From NCBI RefSeq assembly GCF_003946325.1, contig NZ_RHNT01000009.1:1-64000 (forward strand): a stretch of 64,000 nt of DNA, in the 5' to 3' direction. The notes below the pieces were generated by a model. The model was not told the DNA's origin, made no database searches, and saw only the letters and a program-made list of their open reading frames with translations. The stretch is from Companilactobacillus furfuricola (GTDB taxonomy: Bacteria; Bacillota; Bacilli; Lactobacillales; Lactobacillaceae). The translations under genes were made by a program, and so were the position numbers. This document shows, piece by piece, positions 25,665 to 35,246 of the stretch; positions within the stretch are counted from its first letter, which is position 1, and each line of letters starts with the position of its first letter.

Positions 25665-26380
25665 AGATGTAAGAGAGCTATGGCAGACAGAGGCGTTTTA
25701 CTTTGTTGTGTTCTGTTAGTTTGTTTGGTTAGCTGGGGTGTTGAGGTAGTAGTTTGGTTGGTACGTTCAATGCCGACTCCGGGGCCCGGGGATACAGACG
25801 CTGGAACGTGGTGGGCACATTTTGAACCAATCGAGCAAAGTGCGCTCGCTTGTTTCAAAACTGCACCTTCCTCTAAGCTCCTTCGTCGCCAAGAGAAATT
25901 TCACCACTGAGGGCTGTATCCCCGGGCCCCTCCGTCTAGATAGGGACTATATCCCCCCCTTGGTTTGAGTTTTACCGATTTATTTTCTGCAAATTGGCAC
26001 TGTTTGCGCGTCCTATTTCTCACATGTCTATCTCAGGCTTTATCTATTCTGGTGGGGAGTAGGAGCTTCCTTTTCTTGTTTGGATATATTCTCTTTCTAG
26101 AGTACTGACTCTTTTCTCGGTTCGCGGGACTTTGCTCCGCTCATTTTTGATTACTAGTACATTGTCGTTTTTGATTTTCTTTGTTTTGTTGGTTAGATAA
26201 GAGTGGATATCATTTTTGTTCTCTTGCTTTCACTTCTGGCTCGCGTGCTCGATTCTCGCACTCTTGCCTTGATCTGATTTTTGAATTTTTCTGTTTTTAT
26301 TTATTTCTGGCTTGCGTGCTTGTTCCTCGCACTCTCGCCTGGCTTTTTGTGAATTTGGATGGTTGTATTTCTTATTTTTT
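25665..26380 (+). repeat. Modular hairpin element M3 (long form)
   Basis: Begins right after the nuclease stop codon with AGATGTAAGAGAGCTATGGC, shared with M4 and M5. Arms GGGGCCCGGGGATAC (25781-25795) and GTATCCCCGGGCCCC (25916-25930) enclose 120 bases holding the core hairpin TTTTGAACC.../...GTTTCAAAA and a second hairpin. The shared downstream tail carries GGTTCGCGGGACTTTGCTCCGC and two repeats of TCGCGTGCTCGATTCTCGCAC. Accounts for the gap to 26460; no gene seen. Confidence 0.85.
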
Positions 26381-26385
26381 TGTAT

Positions 26386-26438
26386 GAAAAAACCGGAAGA
26401 TACTTTTGGACTTTTGTCCTTGGTATTTTCCGGTTTTC
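26386..26438. terminator. Bidirectional terminator between M3 and pepI
   Basis: AAAACCGGAAGATAC/GTATTTTCCGGTTTT, 15-bp stem with a small inner TTTGGAC/GTCCTTG hairpin and A/T-runs at both ends. Confidence 0.85.
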
Positions 26439-26460
26439 TTTGTTTTATACACTATTTTTA

Positions 26461-27366
26461 TTAGTCATTGAAGTTGTTGTTTTCTACGTCTTTGATGAAT
26501 TTTTCTAGATGTGCGAAGTAGACATCTGGGTTGTCGATCATGTGGTGGTGCCCACCATTTGGCGTTGTTTCTAATCTTGCGTGTGGGATTTCTTTTTGCA
26601 TGATTTTGGCTGTTGAGATCGGCATGCTTTCGTGTTCACCGAATGTTAGTAAGGTTGGTACTGTGATTTCTTTTAGGTGTTTTCTGAAGTGCCAGTCTTT
26701 TAGTTTTCCGGTGATGACGAATTCGTTGTTTCCTTGGAAGGCTCCGTAGACGTCTGTGTTTGATGTGTTTACTAGATGTCTGATGGCTGTTGGTTGTCTT
26801 CTGTCGATGTATTCGGCATTTAGTACGTCGACGTAGCTTTGGTATGTGGCGTCTTCTAAGTCGTTTTCGGCTTCTTTTTGTTCCATGTATTTAACTTTGT
26901 CTGGGCCTAAGGCGTCCATTCGGCATTGGTTGATGCTTTTTACGTAGTCGTCGATTTCGTCGACCATGCTGGAGATGATGGCTCCCTTTAGGTGTTGTCC
27001 GTATTTTGCAGCGTACATTTGGACTAATGCGCCACCCCATGATTGTCCGATTAAGTAGAAGTTGTCTAGGCCTAATTTTTGGCGGACTTCTTCGACTTCT
27101 TCTAGGAAGTAGTCATATGTTAAGTATTTTTTAGCAATTTCTGGGTCGCTATAGTCCGGTGTGTCTGAGTACCATGATCCTAATTGGTCGTACATGGTTA
27201 CTTCGACTCCTAAGTCGGCTAACTTGTCACCAAAGTTTTCCCAGTATTCGTGGTTACCACCGGGTCCGCCGTGTAGACATAGTAGCTTGATGTCGCCTTG
27301 GCCTGCTGTGTGAGTCCAAAGGTGATAGCCGTTGTCTAAAGTAAGGATATGTGTTCCTTGTTTCAT
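26461..27366 (-). CDS. pepI: Proline iminopeptidase
   Basis: Cytosolic alpha/beta hydrolase (301 aa) that removes N-terminal proline from peptides. HGGPGG near 36-41 forms the oxyanion hole, GQSWGG near 105-110 holds the nucleophilic Ser, GEHE near 245 the Asp/Glu region and GGHHH near 271 the catalytic His. ATG at 27366 follows GGAGGC; the frame's longer start is rejected. The plus (non-coding) strand of the 3' half is extremely G/T-rich (about 72% in 26581-26640), fading to about 53% near 27200. Confidence 0.9.
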   Translation of the reverse strand: MKQGTHILTLDNGYHLWTHTAGQGDIKLLCLHGGPGGNHEYWENFGDKLADLGVEVTMYDQLGSWYSDTPDYSDPEIAKKYLTYDYFLEEVEEVRQKLGLDNFYLIGQSWGGALVQMYAAKYGQHLKGAIISSMVDEIDDYVKSINQCRMDALGPDKVKYMEQKEAENDLEDATYQSYVDVLNAEYIDRRQPTAIRHLVNTSNTDVYGAFQGNNEFVITGKLKDWHFRKHLKEITVPTLLTFGEHESMPISTAKIMQKEIPHARLETTPNGGHHHMIDNPDVYFAHLEKFIKDVENNNFND

Positions 27367-27435
27367 AAAAATTGCCTCCAAAAAAGTGATAAGTATAGTA
27401 TATAACTTCAGGTATACCTGTCAAAAATAAGTTGC

Positions 27436-27477
27436 TTGATATCGGTCAAATAATACGTTTATCGTAAATGATAAAAT
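27436..27477 (+). promoter_or_regulatory. FNR/FLP-type box and promoter of the NEAT gene
   Basis: TTGATATCGGTCAA (27436-27449) matches TTGAT-N4-ATCAA with one change. A -10 element TAAAAT lies at 27472-27477, so the box centre is 29.5 bp upstream of the -10, the same as at 50162 and 52151. This is class II activator geometry (about -41.5). Confidence 0.65.
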
Positions 27478-27539
27478 GATAAGTATAAGCCATGAATATA
27501 TGATATTATAAACATATACATTTTATAGGGGGCATTGCA

Positions 27540-30031
27540 ATGAAGAAAAGCATTGTTAGATTGTTAGCCATAGGTATGTTGCTCGGGGGAGCGGTTGTAC
27601 CTGCTACTGTAGCTAACGACGGACTTTTATCGCCAGTTACGACAACACAAACAGCCAAGGCTGCCACCGCAGATAAGGAACAAACGATTGATTTTGATGT
27701 TCTGAAGACTGGTACTGATAATGCATCTATTTCAAGTCAGTACTTCAACAAAACTGCTAAGATCACACCTAACAGTGATGGTACTTATAAGGTTACTATC
27801 CAAGTAAGTATCCCAACTATCGCTTCAGTAAATATTTTGACTATGGGTGGTCAAAAGGTTTCTGATTCTGATAAATACAAGACTGATTCAGGTACTTATC
27901 AAGATATCAGCTTTAACATTAATGACGTTTCTGATTTAAAGAATCCATTAAATAGTAGTATGAAAATTCAAGTTATGGGATTAGGCTTGATGAATCAAAC
28001 CGCTGATTTTAAGTTTGATATGAATACTTTAAAGGAAGTCAAATCTGATGATAGCGACAGCTCAAAGGATGAGACTCCAACTGATACTGAAAAAGATCCA
28101 GAACCTGAACCTGATACGAACAAAGATGATCAAGATGTTGATATCGACGATTATGATGATGAATTGAATCCAACACAGATCGGTGAAGATACTGATGAAT
28201 TGGTCCCTCAACAAATCGGTGAAGACAGCAACTCTTCCGAAGATGGAACTAAAGTCGTTGTCGGTGATCCAGTTAAAATTGCTACAACGCATTATGATGA
28301 TTTGAAGGATGCCCAAACGATTGATTTCTCAGTATTGAAAACTGGAACAACTGATCCATCAATTCAACACAATATTTTGTACAAACTGCTAAAGTTACAA
28401 AGAACGATGACGGTACTTACAGAGTAACTATTAAAGTGAATATTCCTGATATTGCCACAGTTAAGATCAACACGATGGGGGACCATTCAGTTAATGATTC
28501 AGATACCTATAAGACTGATTCAGGTACATACCAAGATGTTAGTTTCAACATTAGTGACCCTTCAGAGTTGGCTAATGGTTACAACAGTAGTATGGATATT
28601 ACCATTACCGGAATGGATCCAATGCATCAAACGGCCGATTTCAAGTTTGATATGAGCACATTGTCAGATCCAAAGACGGAAGAAACAACAAACAACAACG
28701 AACAAACAGATACTGATTCAGAAGCATCAACAGGAAACAACAATTCAACTGCAGTCAACGATGCTACCGGCAAAGACGAAGGTGATGCTAAAGAACCTGC
28801 AAAGACTTCTGACAAAGAAACTCAAACTAACAAGGCTTCAGACAAGACACCAAAACTTCAAACAATCACATTTGACGTTCTCAAGACGGGTACTAGTACA
28901 CCGTCTATTTCAAGTAAATACTTCACTAAGATTGCTAAGATCACTCCAAACAGTGATGGTACTTACAAAGTAACAATCCAAGTGGAAATCCCTGCAATTG
29001 CTTCAGTCGATATTTTGACAATGGATGGTAAAAAAGTTACTGATTCTGATGAATACAAAGAAAATTCAAAGAATTATCAAGACATTAGCTTCAACATTGA
29101 TGATGTTAATGATTTGAAGAACCCTCTCGAAAGTACGATGAAAATTAAAGTTGCTGGGTTAGGTTTGATGAACCAAACAGCCGACTTTAAGTTTGATATG
29201 AATACATTGAAGACAGTTGAATCTGGTGATGATAAAGATTCAGATACTAAACCATCAACTGAAGATAAAGATACTGCAAAAAAAGATGATGAATTGATCC
29301 CTACTCAAATAGGTGAAGATTCAGACTCAAACGCTAAGGACAGCACTTCTTCTTCAAGTTCTAAAGAAGGTTCAAGCGTTGTGGTCGGTGATCAAGTTAA
29401 GACTGATTCATCGACTTCTGCTGATGAAGAAGAGATTCCTTATCAAGTATTGAAAGCTGATCCATCTCAAGGTGAATCGGTATCAACGCAATTCTTTACA
29501 GGTACAGCTAAGGTTTCTAAAAATGATGATGGTACTTACAAAGTTATGATGACTTTGACTTATCCAAAAACATTTGGTGAGCAACCTGTAACGATCGATT
29601 CGATCAATGGTGGTTCGATCAACGCTGCCGATACTAAGACTTATTCTGATGGCAATAAGAATTTCATGGACTTTAGTTTTAACGTTCAAAGCAAGAGTGC
29701 TTTGGATGAATTGATCCCATGTACAATGACGATCGATGTTTCAAACTTAGGATTCAACTCGACTGAAAGTGTTAACTTCAAATTTAATGCAACATCATCT
29801 GGTGTTGCCGGTGCCTCAGCAACTAGTGGTACTAACGGCAGTGGTGTTTATGGTTCTACTTCAGATTGGCCTTCATCCGTAACTTCAGCTAATCCAAGTA
29901 TGACTAACAGTACTTTGCCACAAACGAGTGACTCAAAAACAACAGCCATTCTTACAGCAATCGGTGTTTCAGTTGCCACAATCAGTGCAGTGTTATTTAG
30001 AAACTTTTATAAAGCTGAGTTCAACAAATAA
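27540..30031 (+). pseudogene. LPXTG-anchored multi-NEAT haem-binding protein, frameshifted
   Basis: Cell-wall protein of about 830 residues split by one missing base near 28365: the frame ends in a spurious tail at 28427, while the +1 frame continues with YFVQTAKVTKNDDGTYRVTI, the expected NEAT sequence. Layout: signal peptide, NEAT 1 (near 27690-28040), acidic spacer, NEAT 2 (28310-28660, frameshifted), spacer, NEAT 3 (28860-29215), spacer, a diverged NEAT-like repeat (29440-29790), then LPQTSD, a hydrophobic helix and a charged tail for sortase. NEAT domains bind haem in Isd-type systems. GGGGG ribosome site. No haem ABC transporter is adjacent. Confidence 0.85.
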
Positions 30032-30040
30032 GATTAAAAA

Positions 30041-30072
30041 AAACAAACCTTACAGCAGGTTTGTTTTTTTTT
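30041..30072 (+). terminator. Terminator of the NEAT gene
   Basis: AACAAACCT/AGGTTTGTT hairpin with eight T residues. Confidence 0.85.
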
Positions 30073-30139
30073 CCTAAAATATTGTTTCGATAATTGTCTT
30101 TGTTCGTTAAGATATAGTCAATGAGATAAGGGGTAAATT

Positions 30140-31729
30140 ATGATAAAAACAATTGATAGCAGCAAAATTTTTTCCCAGTTCAAAGATGATCCTATTTACG
30201 ATCCACTCAAAAAATATCCGGCAAAAATGATCGAAAAGATCGTTGATTTTACGTTGGATGTGTTACCAGATGATTCAAAATTTTGGGATGAGACACAACT
30301 AGATTGTTTTTACTTGACGATTTTGCAAACGGATGATTTTTTGGAATGGCACAATCCAATGGAGATGGATTATGCTGGAAAGAATTTCTCCGATCAGTTC
30401 GTCGCTGATACAGCCATTTTTTTCATGGCTTTCTTGGCGAAAAATCGCCAAATGAAGTTGAACACCAAAGAATTCCAATCATATGTGGAGAAATTGGATA
30501 AGCAGTGTACTTTCCTAGATTTTAAAAAAACTAAATTCAAACAAAAAGACGTTTTTAAAAATAATTATTTACCAAGTTGGCAACGTTCAGACTCGATTCA
30601 GGTAGTTCTGGATACGAGTAAGTGGATGATAAAATTTCAGCAAGATGAAAAATATTGGTCAAAACGTCCAAAAGATGTTGACCGCGATTTCTTAAAAATA
30701 TGTGTTCAGGCCTTGTCAACTGCAGCCTACGACCGTTTTCGACAAATGCCAGATGAGTGGATGCCAGCAGTGATCAAGAAAATTTTGACTACCACTTTCA
30801 TCTGTGAAACAGAACTGATGCATGAAAAATATGAACTAGTAGTCCCAGTTTTATCTGGTTTTTTAGATTTCGTAGCTGAAAATGGTTGGCTGAATAAAAA
30901 AACGGTCAAAGTATACCAAAAGGCATTAGGAGAAAGTGAAGATGAGATGGTCGACCTTTCAGAAGAACCAGAAAATTTTCCATTTGAAAAGCGCGTTTGG
31001 TTTTACTTATACGATGATTTAGACCCAAACGACGAAAATGCATGGGACAATTATGTGTATTCTTTACAAGAAGAGCACAAACTAGAGCTGACAGATGCAG
31101 ATGGTATGAATTATTTCGGACAAAAGCTACAGGATGAAGACTTTGTCATGAAAGGCTATAGCGACGAAGAAAAGGTCAAGAAAAATAGCACCAAAGCGCC
31201 TGGCGACTACATTGGCGTGGTAGATTTTGACAAGTCGGAAATGCCGATCGAGAAGCATTTAGACATATTAGGCAATCGAGAAACACTAAGAACAGTCGCC
31301 GAGTTGGTCGATCCAGACCGTCAGAAAAACTACTTCGACTATCCACACCGTAGCACTCATGGAAGATTTCGCTGGTCAATGGAAAAAGCTGAATCCGTCC
31401 ACATTCAAGGAGTAGAAATTGGCTTAACATGGTGGTTGTTGCGAGACAAGATCAGAGTTCCCAAAGATGTAGATTTCCCTGAATTGGTAGCCAACGTAAC
31501 CTTCTTTTTCGACGACCTTTACAATGACAGTCTCTTGTTTGTCCGCCGTTGGAGCGTTCGTGATTTGAAATCTTATGTTCGTAAAAACGAGAATCGTGAA
31601 GATTACGATTATTTCGTTCAAATTTTCCGCGGCATCTTAAGCGTCTTAAGAGTAAACGGGGAACTTTCGTATGATGAGGTCCATGATTACAAATCAGTCT
31701 TCAAGAGAAAAAGAAAGAAACGAAGTTAA
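30140..31729 (+). CDS. Unrecognised 529-residue protein with repeated helical unit
   Basis: I do not recognise the family. Cytosolic, acidic, no signal peptide or membrane segment. A similar unit of about 32 residues occurs three times: near 90-121 (FFMAFLAKNRQMKLNTKEF), 233-264 (LSGFLDFVAENGWLNKKTV) and 493-525 (IFRGILSVLRVNGELSYDEV), each F/I-x2-F/I-L...N-x-L...Y-x-K. Two such units precede and one follows a central acidic region (265-360) rich in Asp/Glu. AAGGGG site before ATG. It stands alone. A helical scaffold or SEC-C-like adaptor role is only a guess. Confidence 0.75.
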   Translation: MIKTIDSSKIFSQFKDDPIYDPLKKYPAKMIEKIVDFTLDVLPDDSKFWDETQLDCFYLTILQTDDFLEWHNPMEMDYAGKNFSDQFVADTAIFFMAFLAKNRQMKLNTKEFQSYVEKLDKQCTFLDFKKTKFKQKDVFKNNYLPSWQRSDSIQVVLDTSKWMIKFQQDEKYWSKRPKDVDRDFLKICVQALSTAAYDRFRQMPDEWMPAVIKKILTTTFICETELMHEKYELVVPVLSGFLDFVAENGWLNKKTVKVYQKALGESEDEMVDLSEEPENFPFEKRVWFYLYDDLDPNDENAWDNYVYSLQEEHKLELTDADGMNYFGQKLQDEDFVMKGYSDEEKVKKNSTKAPGDYIGVVDFDKSEMPIEKHLDILGNRETLRTVAELVDPDRQKNYFDYPHRSTHGRFRWSMEKAESVHIQGVEIGLTWWLLRDKIRVPKDVDFPELVANVTFFFDDLYNDSLLFVRRWSVRDLKSYVRKNENREDYDYFVQIFRGILSVLRVNGELSYDEVHDYKSVFKRKRKKRS

Positions 31730-31845
31730 AAACAATCTTCGTTTTATACAAAAATAATTTGCTTAATCTAATATTCACACTTCATAAATATGATGTATAA
31801 ATAATGTAATTCAAAAATCTTTATTATTTATGTGGAGTGATAACT

Positions 31846-32151
31846 ATGATGGAAAAAGTAACTTACCCAGCAGTACTAAATAAAAATGAGTATCAAGAAA
31901 AAACCGTATATAACGTTGTATTCCCAGATCTTTCCCTCGCAAATACCTACGGCGAATCGATCAAAGATGCCCGTGAAAATGCTGAGATCCTCTTAAAATT
32001 ATTATTGGATGATTCCGAAAACTTACCTAGATCATCAACAATGGTGGATATCCAAAATCATTATCCAGACAGCATCGTTTCTTTGATCACGGTCACTAAA
32101 GAATTAGATGGCGACAAGGAGCAAGTTACGCAATTCGGACAGCTCCAATAA
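31846..32151 (+). CDS. HicB-like antitoxin-family protein (orphan)
   Basis: 101 residues beginning MMEKVTYPAVL; the N-terminal half (YNVVFPDLSLANTYGESIKDARENAEILLKL) matches the partial RNase H-like fold of HicB antitoxins. No HicA toxin is present on either side: upstream is the 529-aa gene and downstream a terminator. Such orphans are common in lactobacilli and may act in regulation rather than toxin neutralisation. ATG at 31846 chosen because GGAG lies 9 bases before it; a GTG at 31837 is the alternative. Confidence 0.75.
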   Translation: MMEKVTYPAVLNKNEYQEKTVYNVVFPDLSLANTYGESIKDARENAEILLKLLLDDSENLPRSSTMVDIQNHYPDSIVSLITVTKELDGDKEQVTQFGQLQ

Positions 32152-32168
32152 AATGAAAATGTTATATC

Positions 32169-32213
32169 AAAAAAGTCCTAGAGCAGATTTTTCACGGCTC
32201 TAGGACTTTTTTT
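32169..32213 (+). terminator. Terminator of the hicB-like gene
   Basis: AAAAGTCCTAGAGC/GCTCTAGGACTTTT, 14-bp stem and seven T residues. Confidence 0.9.
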
Positions 32214-32284
32214 GATCTTAAATGAATTTGAGAAGATAAGTATTATAGTTTACTAAATATTAGTGATGATTTTTTGAAAAATCA

Positions 32285-33037
32285 CTAAACACTTTCTGCA
32301 ACTAATGGATATGAATTGTCCAAGATATACCCAAATCCACGAACAGTCTTGATCCATGTGGGATCTTGCGGATTGGTTTCTAATTTATCCCGTAAATGGC
32401 TGATGTGGATATCGATGATACGTGAAGAGCCTATCGTATCGTAACCCCAGACACCTTCGAGTAGTTGCTCACGACTGAGGACTTGACCACGATGTTTCAT
32501 CAAATACCACAATAAACTGAATTCTTTTGGTGTAAGACCAAGATCAACACCACCATTTGTGACTCGATATTGTTTGAAGTCGATTTCTAATTTGTCACAT
32601 TTGACAGAAGAATGTTCTTTGCGACTGCGTGGTGATTGGGTATCGCTCATTTCTTCGGCAATACTATTGGAGCGATTGTAAACCCAAATCAGCTGTTTCA
32701 ATCGGGCAACTAATTCTTTGAAATCGAGAGGCTCGATCATGTAAGCGTCGATGTTTAATTTATAACAATTGATCCGCTCATCTTGATTGCCTTTTTGAGC
32801 GAAGACCATGATCGGTCCGTCCATATGCTTTCGGATGAGTTTGATGGCATTTTCATTTGGTTTCAGTGGTGCAGCTGATAAATCCCAGATCAAACCAGAG
32901 ACACTTTCTTCTTGGACTAAATCTAATGTTTTGTTCGGATCCGTCATATTGCTGATGAACCAGCCTTGATCATTACAATGGCGATTGATCTCAATGAATA
33001 ATGATAGGTTGTTGCTTAATAAAACTAAGGGTTTCAT
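32285..33037 (-). CDS. OmpR/PhoB-type response regulator, atypical receiver, no adjacent kinase
   Basis: 250 aa. C-terminal winged helix (from 150: LEIDFKQYRVTNGGVDLGLTPKEFSLLWYLMKHRGQVLSREQLLEGVWGY...RTVRGFGY) is a clear OmpR/PhoB DNA-binding domain. The N-terminal receiver keeps an Asp near 52 (LIWDLS), but the acidic pair that binds Mg2+ is replaced (LLSNN instead of the usual DDE), so phosphorylation may be weak or absent. No histidine kinase is next to it. Divergent from pstS, whose promoter has a Pho-box-like array, so PhoP-like control of phosphate uptake is the natural inference. Confidence 0.85.
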   Translation of the reverse strand: MKPLVLLSNNLSLFIEINRHCNDQGWFISNMTDPNKTLDLVQEESVSGLIWDLSAAPLKPNENAIKLIRKHMDGPIMVFAQKGNQDERINCYKLNIDAYMIEPLDFKELVARLKQLIWVYNRSNSIAEEMSDTQSPRSRKEHSSVKCDKLEIDFKQYRVTNGGVDLGLTPKEFSLLWYLMKHRGQVLSREQLLEGVWGYDTIGSSRIIDIHISHLRDKLETNPQDPTWIKTVRGFGYILDNSYPLVAESV

Positions 33038-33205
33038 TTATTCATTTGACCTCCACATAGATTTTAAGTGAACATAAATATCTACCAGAAGTATACCAAG
33101 TGAATTGTCACAATGTCCTCTGTAAACACATGGATTTTACATTGTTTTTCAATATATGAAAATACAAAAAAATACATACAATTATTTATAAAAACGCGCG
33201 AAACT

Positions 33206-33275
33206 GTAACATAAAATTTACAACTAATTTACATTCAATATACAAAAAATTTACGTTTACCAAGTACAGTATAGA
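33206..33275 (+). promoter_or_regulatory. Pho-box array and pst promoter
   Basis: Five hexamers start exactly 11 bp apart: GTAACA (33206), TTTACA (33217), TTTACA (33228), TATACA (33239), TTTACG (33250), resembling the TTAACA direct repeats bound by PhoP/PhoB regulators. A -10 candidate TATAGA at 33270-33275 follows with no good -35, as expected for an activator-dependent promoter. Confidence 0.75.
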
Positions 33276-33326
33276 CAGACTTAAAGATTAGCTATGCTAA
33301 TTAAATTTATTAAGGGGTCCTATTTT

Positions 33327-34226
33327 ATGAAAAAGAGAAACTTCTTCTCAACATTAGTTATGTTAGGTGCTGTTGGTGCTGTTTTAACAGGTTGTGGTTC
33401 AAACAATGCTTCATCTACAAATGGTAAATCAGATGCTAGTGAACATGCTGCTAAGATCACGGCAGTTGGTTCAACTGCTCTTCAACCATTAGTTGAAAAG
33501 GCAGCTGGTCAATTCCAAAATGAAAATAAGAAGATCAGCGTTACTGTTCAAGGTGGTGGATCTGGTACAGGTCTTAGCCAAGTTCAAGATGGTGCCGTTG
33601 CCATTGGTAACTCTGATGTTTTCGCTGAATCTAAATCAGGTATCGACGCAAGTAAATTAGAAGACCACCAAGTTGCCGTTGTTGGTATGGCTCCAGTTGT
33701 AAATAAAGATGCTGGTGTGGATAACGTATCAATGGAACAACTTAAAGGGATCTTTACAGGAAAGATCACTAACTGGAAGGAAGTTGGTGGTAAGGACGAG
33801 AAGATCACAGTTGTTAACCGTGCTGAAGGTTCAGGTACACGTGCAACATTCGAAGATGCTGTTCTTAAAGGTGCCAAGGCTGTGAAGTCTCAAGAACAAG
33901 ATTCCAACGGTACCGTTCAAAAGATCGTTTCATCAACTCCAGGTGCTATTAGTTATTTAGCATTCTCATATTTAAATGATTCTGTAAAACCATTATCTAT
34001 CGACAAAGTAAAACCTAATGATGAAAATGTTGCTTCAAACAAATGGAAGATTTGGTCATATGAACACATGTACACAAAGGGTAAGGCAAAGACTGCTACG
34101 GCAGACTTCTTGAAGTACATGAATTCTAAAGACGTTCAAGATGGTTTAGTTAAGAAAATGGGTTACATCAGTATTCATGATATGAAAGTTCAAAAGGACG
34201 CTAAGGGTAACGTTACACAAAAGTAG
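33327..34226 (+). CDS. pstS: Phosphate ABC transporter substrate-binding lipoprotein
   Basis: Binds inorganic phosphate outside the cell. 299 aa with lipobox LTGC near residue 22-25; phosphate-site motifs AVGSTALQPL near 48, GGGSGTGLSQV near 77 and NRAEGSGTRATFE near 160. ATG at 33327 follows AAGGGG; the longer frame is rejected. First gene of pstSCAB-phoU, separated from pstC by a partial terminator, so probably made in excess. Confidence 0.95.
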   Translation: MKKRNFFSTLVMLGAVGAVLTGCGSNNASSTNGKSDASEHAAKITAVGSTALQPLVEKAAGQFQNENKKISVTVQGGGSGTGLSQVQDGAVAIGNSDVFAESKSGIDASKLEDHQVAVVGMAPVVNKDAGVDNVSMEQLKGIFTGKITNWKEVGGKDEKITVVNRAEGSGTRATFEDAVLKGAKAVKSQEQDSNGTVQKIVSSTPGAISYLAFSYLNDSVKPLSIDKVKPNDENVASNKWKIWSYEHMYTKGKAKTATADFLKYMNSKDVQDGLVKKMGYISIHDMKVQKDAKGNVTQK

Positions 34227-34249
34227 TCGTTATCAATAGTCGAAAAACT

Positions 34250-34304
34250 TTGACCAAATTAGGGGGAGATTTTGTCAAACTAATTGGTTGAGGTTTTTTT
34301 TTAT
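34250..34304 (+). terminator. Partial terminator between pstS and pstC
   Basis: ACCAA-TTAG pairs with CTAATTGGT across a 17-base loop (one bulged A), followed by GAGG and eight T residues. Probably lets a fraction of transcripts continue, setting a PstS excess. Confidence 0.6.
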
Positions 34305-34322
34305 TTAATTTGGAGGATTCAA

Positions 34323-35246
34323 ATGAAAGAGATTCAAAATAAGTTGCTACAAAACTCAAAAGCAACTCGTGAAGATCGATTTGGTAAAGTCATTTGTTAC
34401 ATTTGCATTGGTTTTATCATTGCATTAGTGGCCTGTATTTTGTACTTTATCACTTCACGAGGTCTAGCAACCTTTACGAAAGATCATGTTAATTTATGGG
34501 GATTTTTAACAGGAGTAAATTGGAATCCCGGGGCAGTTGATGCTCATGGGAACCCAGAGATCGGTGCTTTGCCAATGATCGTTACTTCATTCAGCGTTAC
34601 GATCCTGGCAGCACTAGTCGCAACACCGTTTGCTCTAGGCATGGCTATCTTTATGTCAGAAATTGCTGGTAAAAAGGGGACCAAATTCTTACAACCAGTG
34701 ATTGAATTGTTAGTTGGTATTCCTTCAGTTGTCTATGGATTTATCGGATTATCTGTTGTAGTTCCGTTGATCAGAAAGACTTTTGGGGGGACTGGGTTTG
34801 GTATTTTAGCTGGTACGATCGTGTTATTCGTTATGATCTTACCAACCATAACTTCACTATCAGTTGATAGTTTGAAAGCTGTACCGATCAGTTATCGCCA
34901 AGCTTCGTTAGCTCTGGGTGCTAACCGTTGGCAAACGATTTACAAGGTGATTTTAAGAACGGCGGCACCAGGAATATTGACGGCGATAATTTTTGGTATG
35001 GCTCGTGCATTTGGGGAAGCTCTGGCTGTACAAATGGTTATCGGAAATGCCCTTTTGATGCCAAAAGGACTCGTATCACCAGCTTCTACTTTGACTAGTA
35101 AATTGACTACAGATGTGGGGAATACTGTTATGGGAACATTACCAAATAACGCCCTTTGGTCGTTAGCTTTGATTTTGTTATTCATGTCACTATTTTTCAA
35201 CTTGATTGTTAGATTTATTGGTAAGAAAGGCAGTATTAAAAAATGA
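34323..35246 (+). CDS. pstC: Phosphate ABC transporter permease PstC
   Basis: Membrane permease, 307 aa, six predicted hydrophobic segments; VELLVGIPSVVYGFIGL near 140-156 and the EAA-type loop YRQASLALGANRWQTIYKVIL near 198-218 identify PstC. ATG at 34323 chosen because TTTGGAGG precedes it; the frame extends upstream without a ribosome site. Stop overlaps the start of pstA (ATGA-type coupling). Confidence 0.95.
   Translation: MKEIQNKLLQNSKATREDRFGKVICYICIGFIIALVACILYFITSRGLATFTKDHVNLWGFLTGVNWNPGAVDAHGNPEIGALPMIVTSFSVTILAALVATPFALGMAIFMSEIAGKKGTKFLQPVIELLVGIPSVVYGFIGLSVVVPLIRKTFGGTGFGILAGTIVLFVMILPTITSLSVDSLKAVPISYRQASLALGANRWQTIYKVILRTAAPGILTAIIFGMARAFGEALAVQMVIGNALLMPKGLVSPASTLTSKLTTDVGNTVMGTLPNNALWSLALILLFMSLFFNLIVRFIGKKGSIKK

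Noticed and set aside
26181-26387. ORF inside M3 tail
   Set aside because: Not conserved in frame in M4 or M5; the repeat itself explains the open frame.
27460-27495. Fur box from GATAAA-TGATAA repeats before the NEAT gene
   Set aside because: Overlaps the -10 region and lacks the 7-1-7 symmetry; the FLP box is a better explanation.
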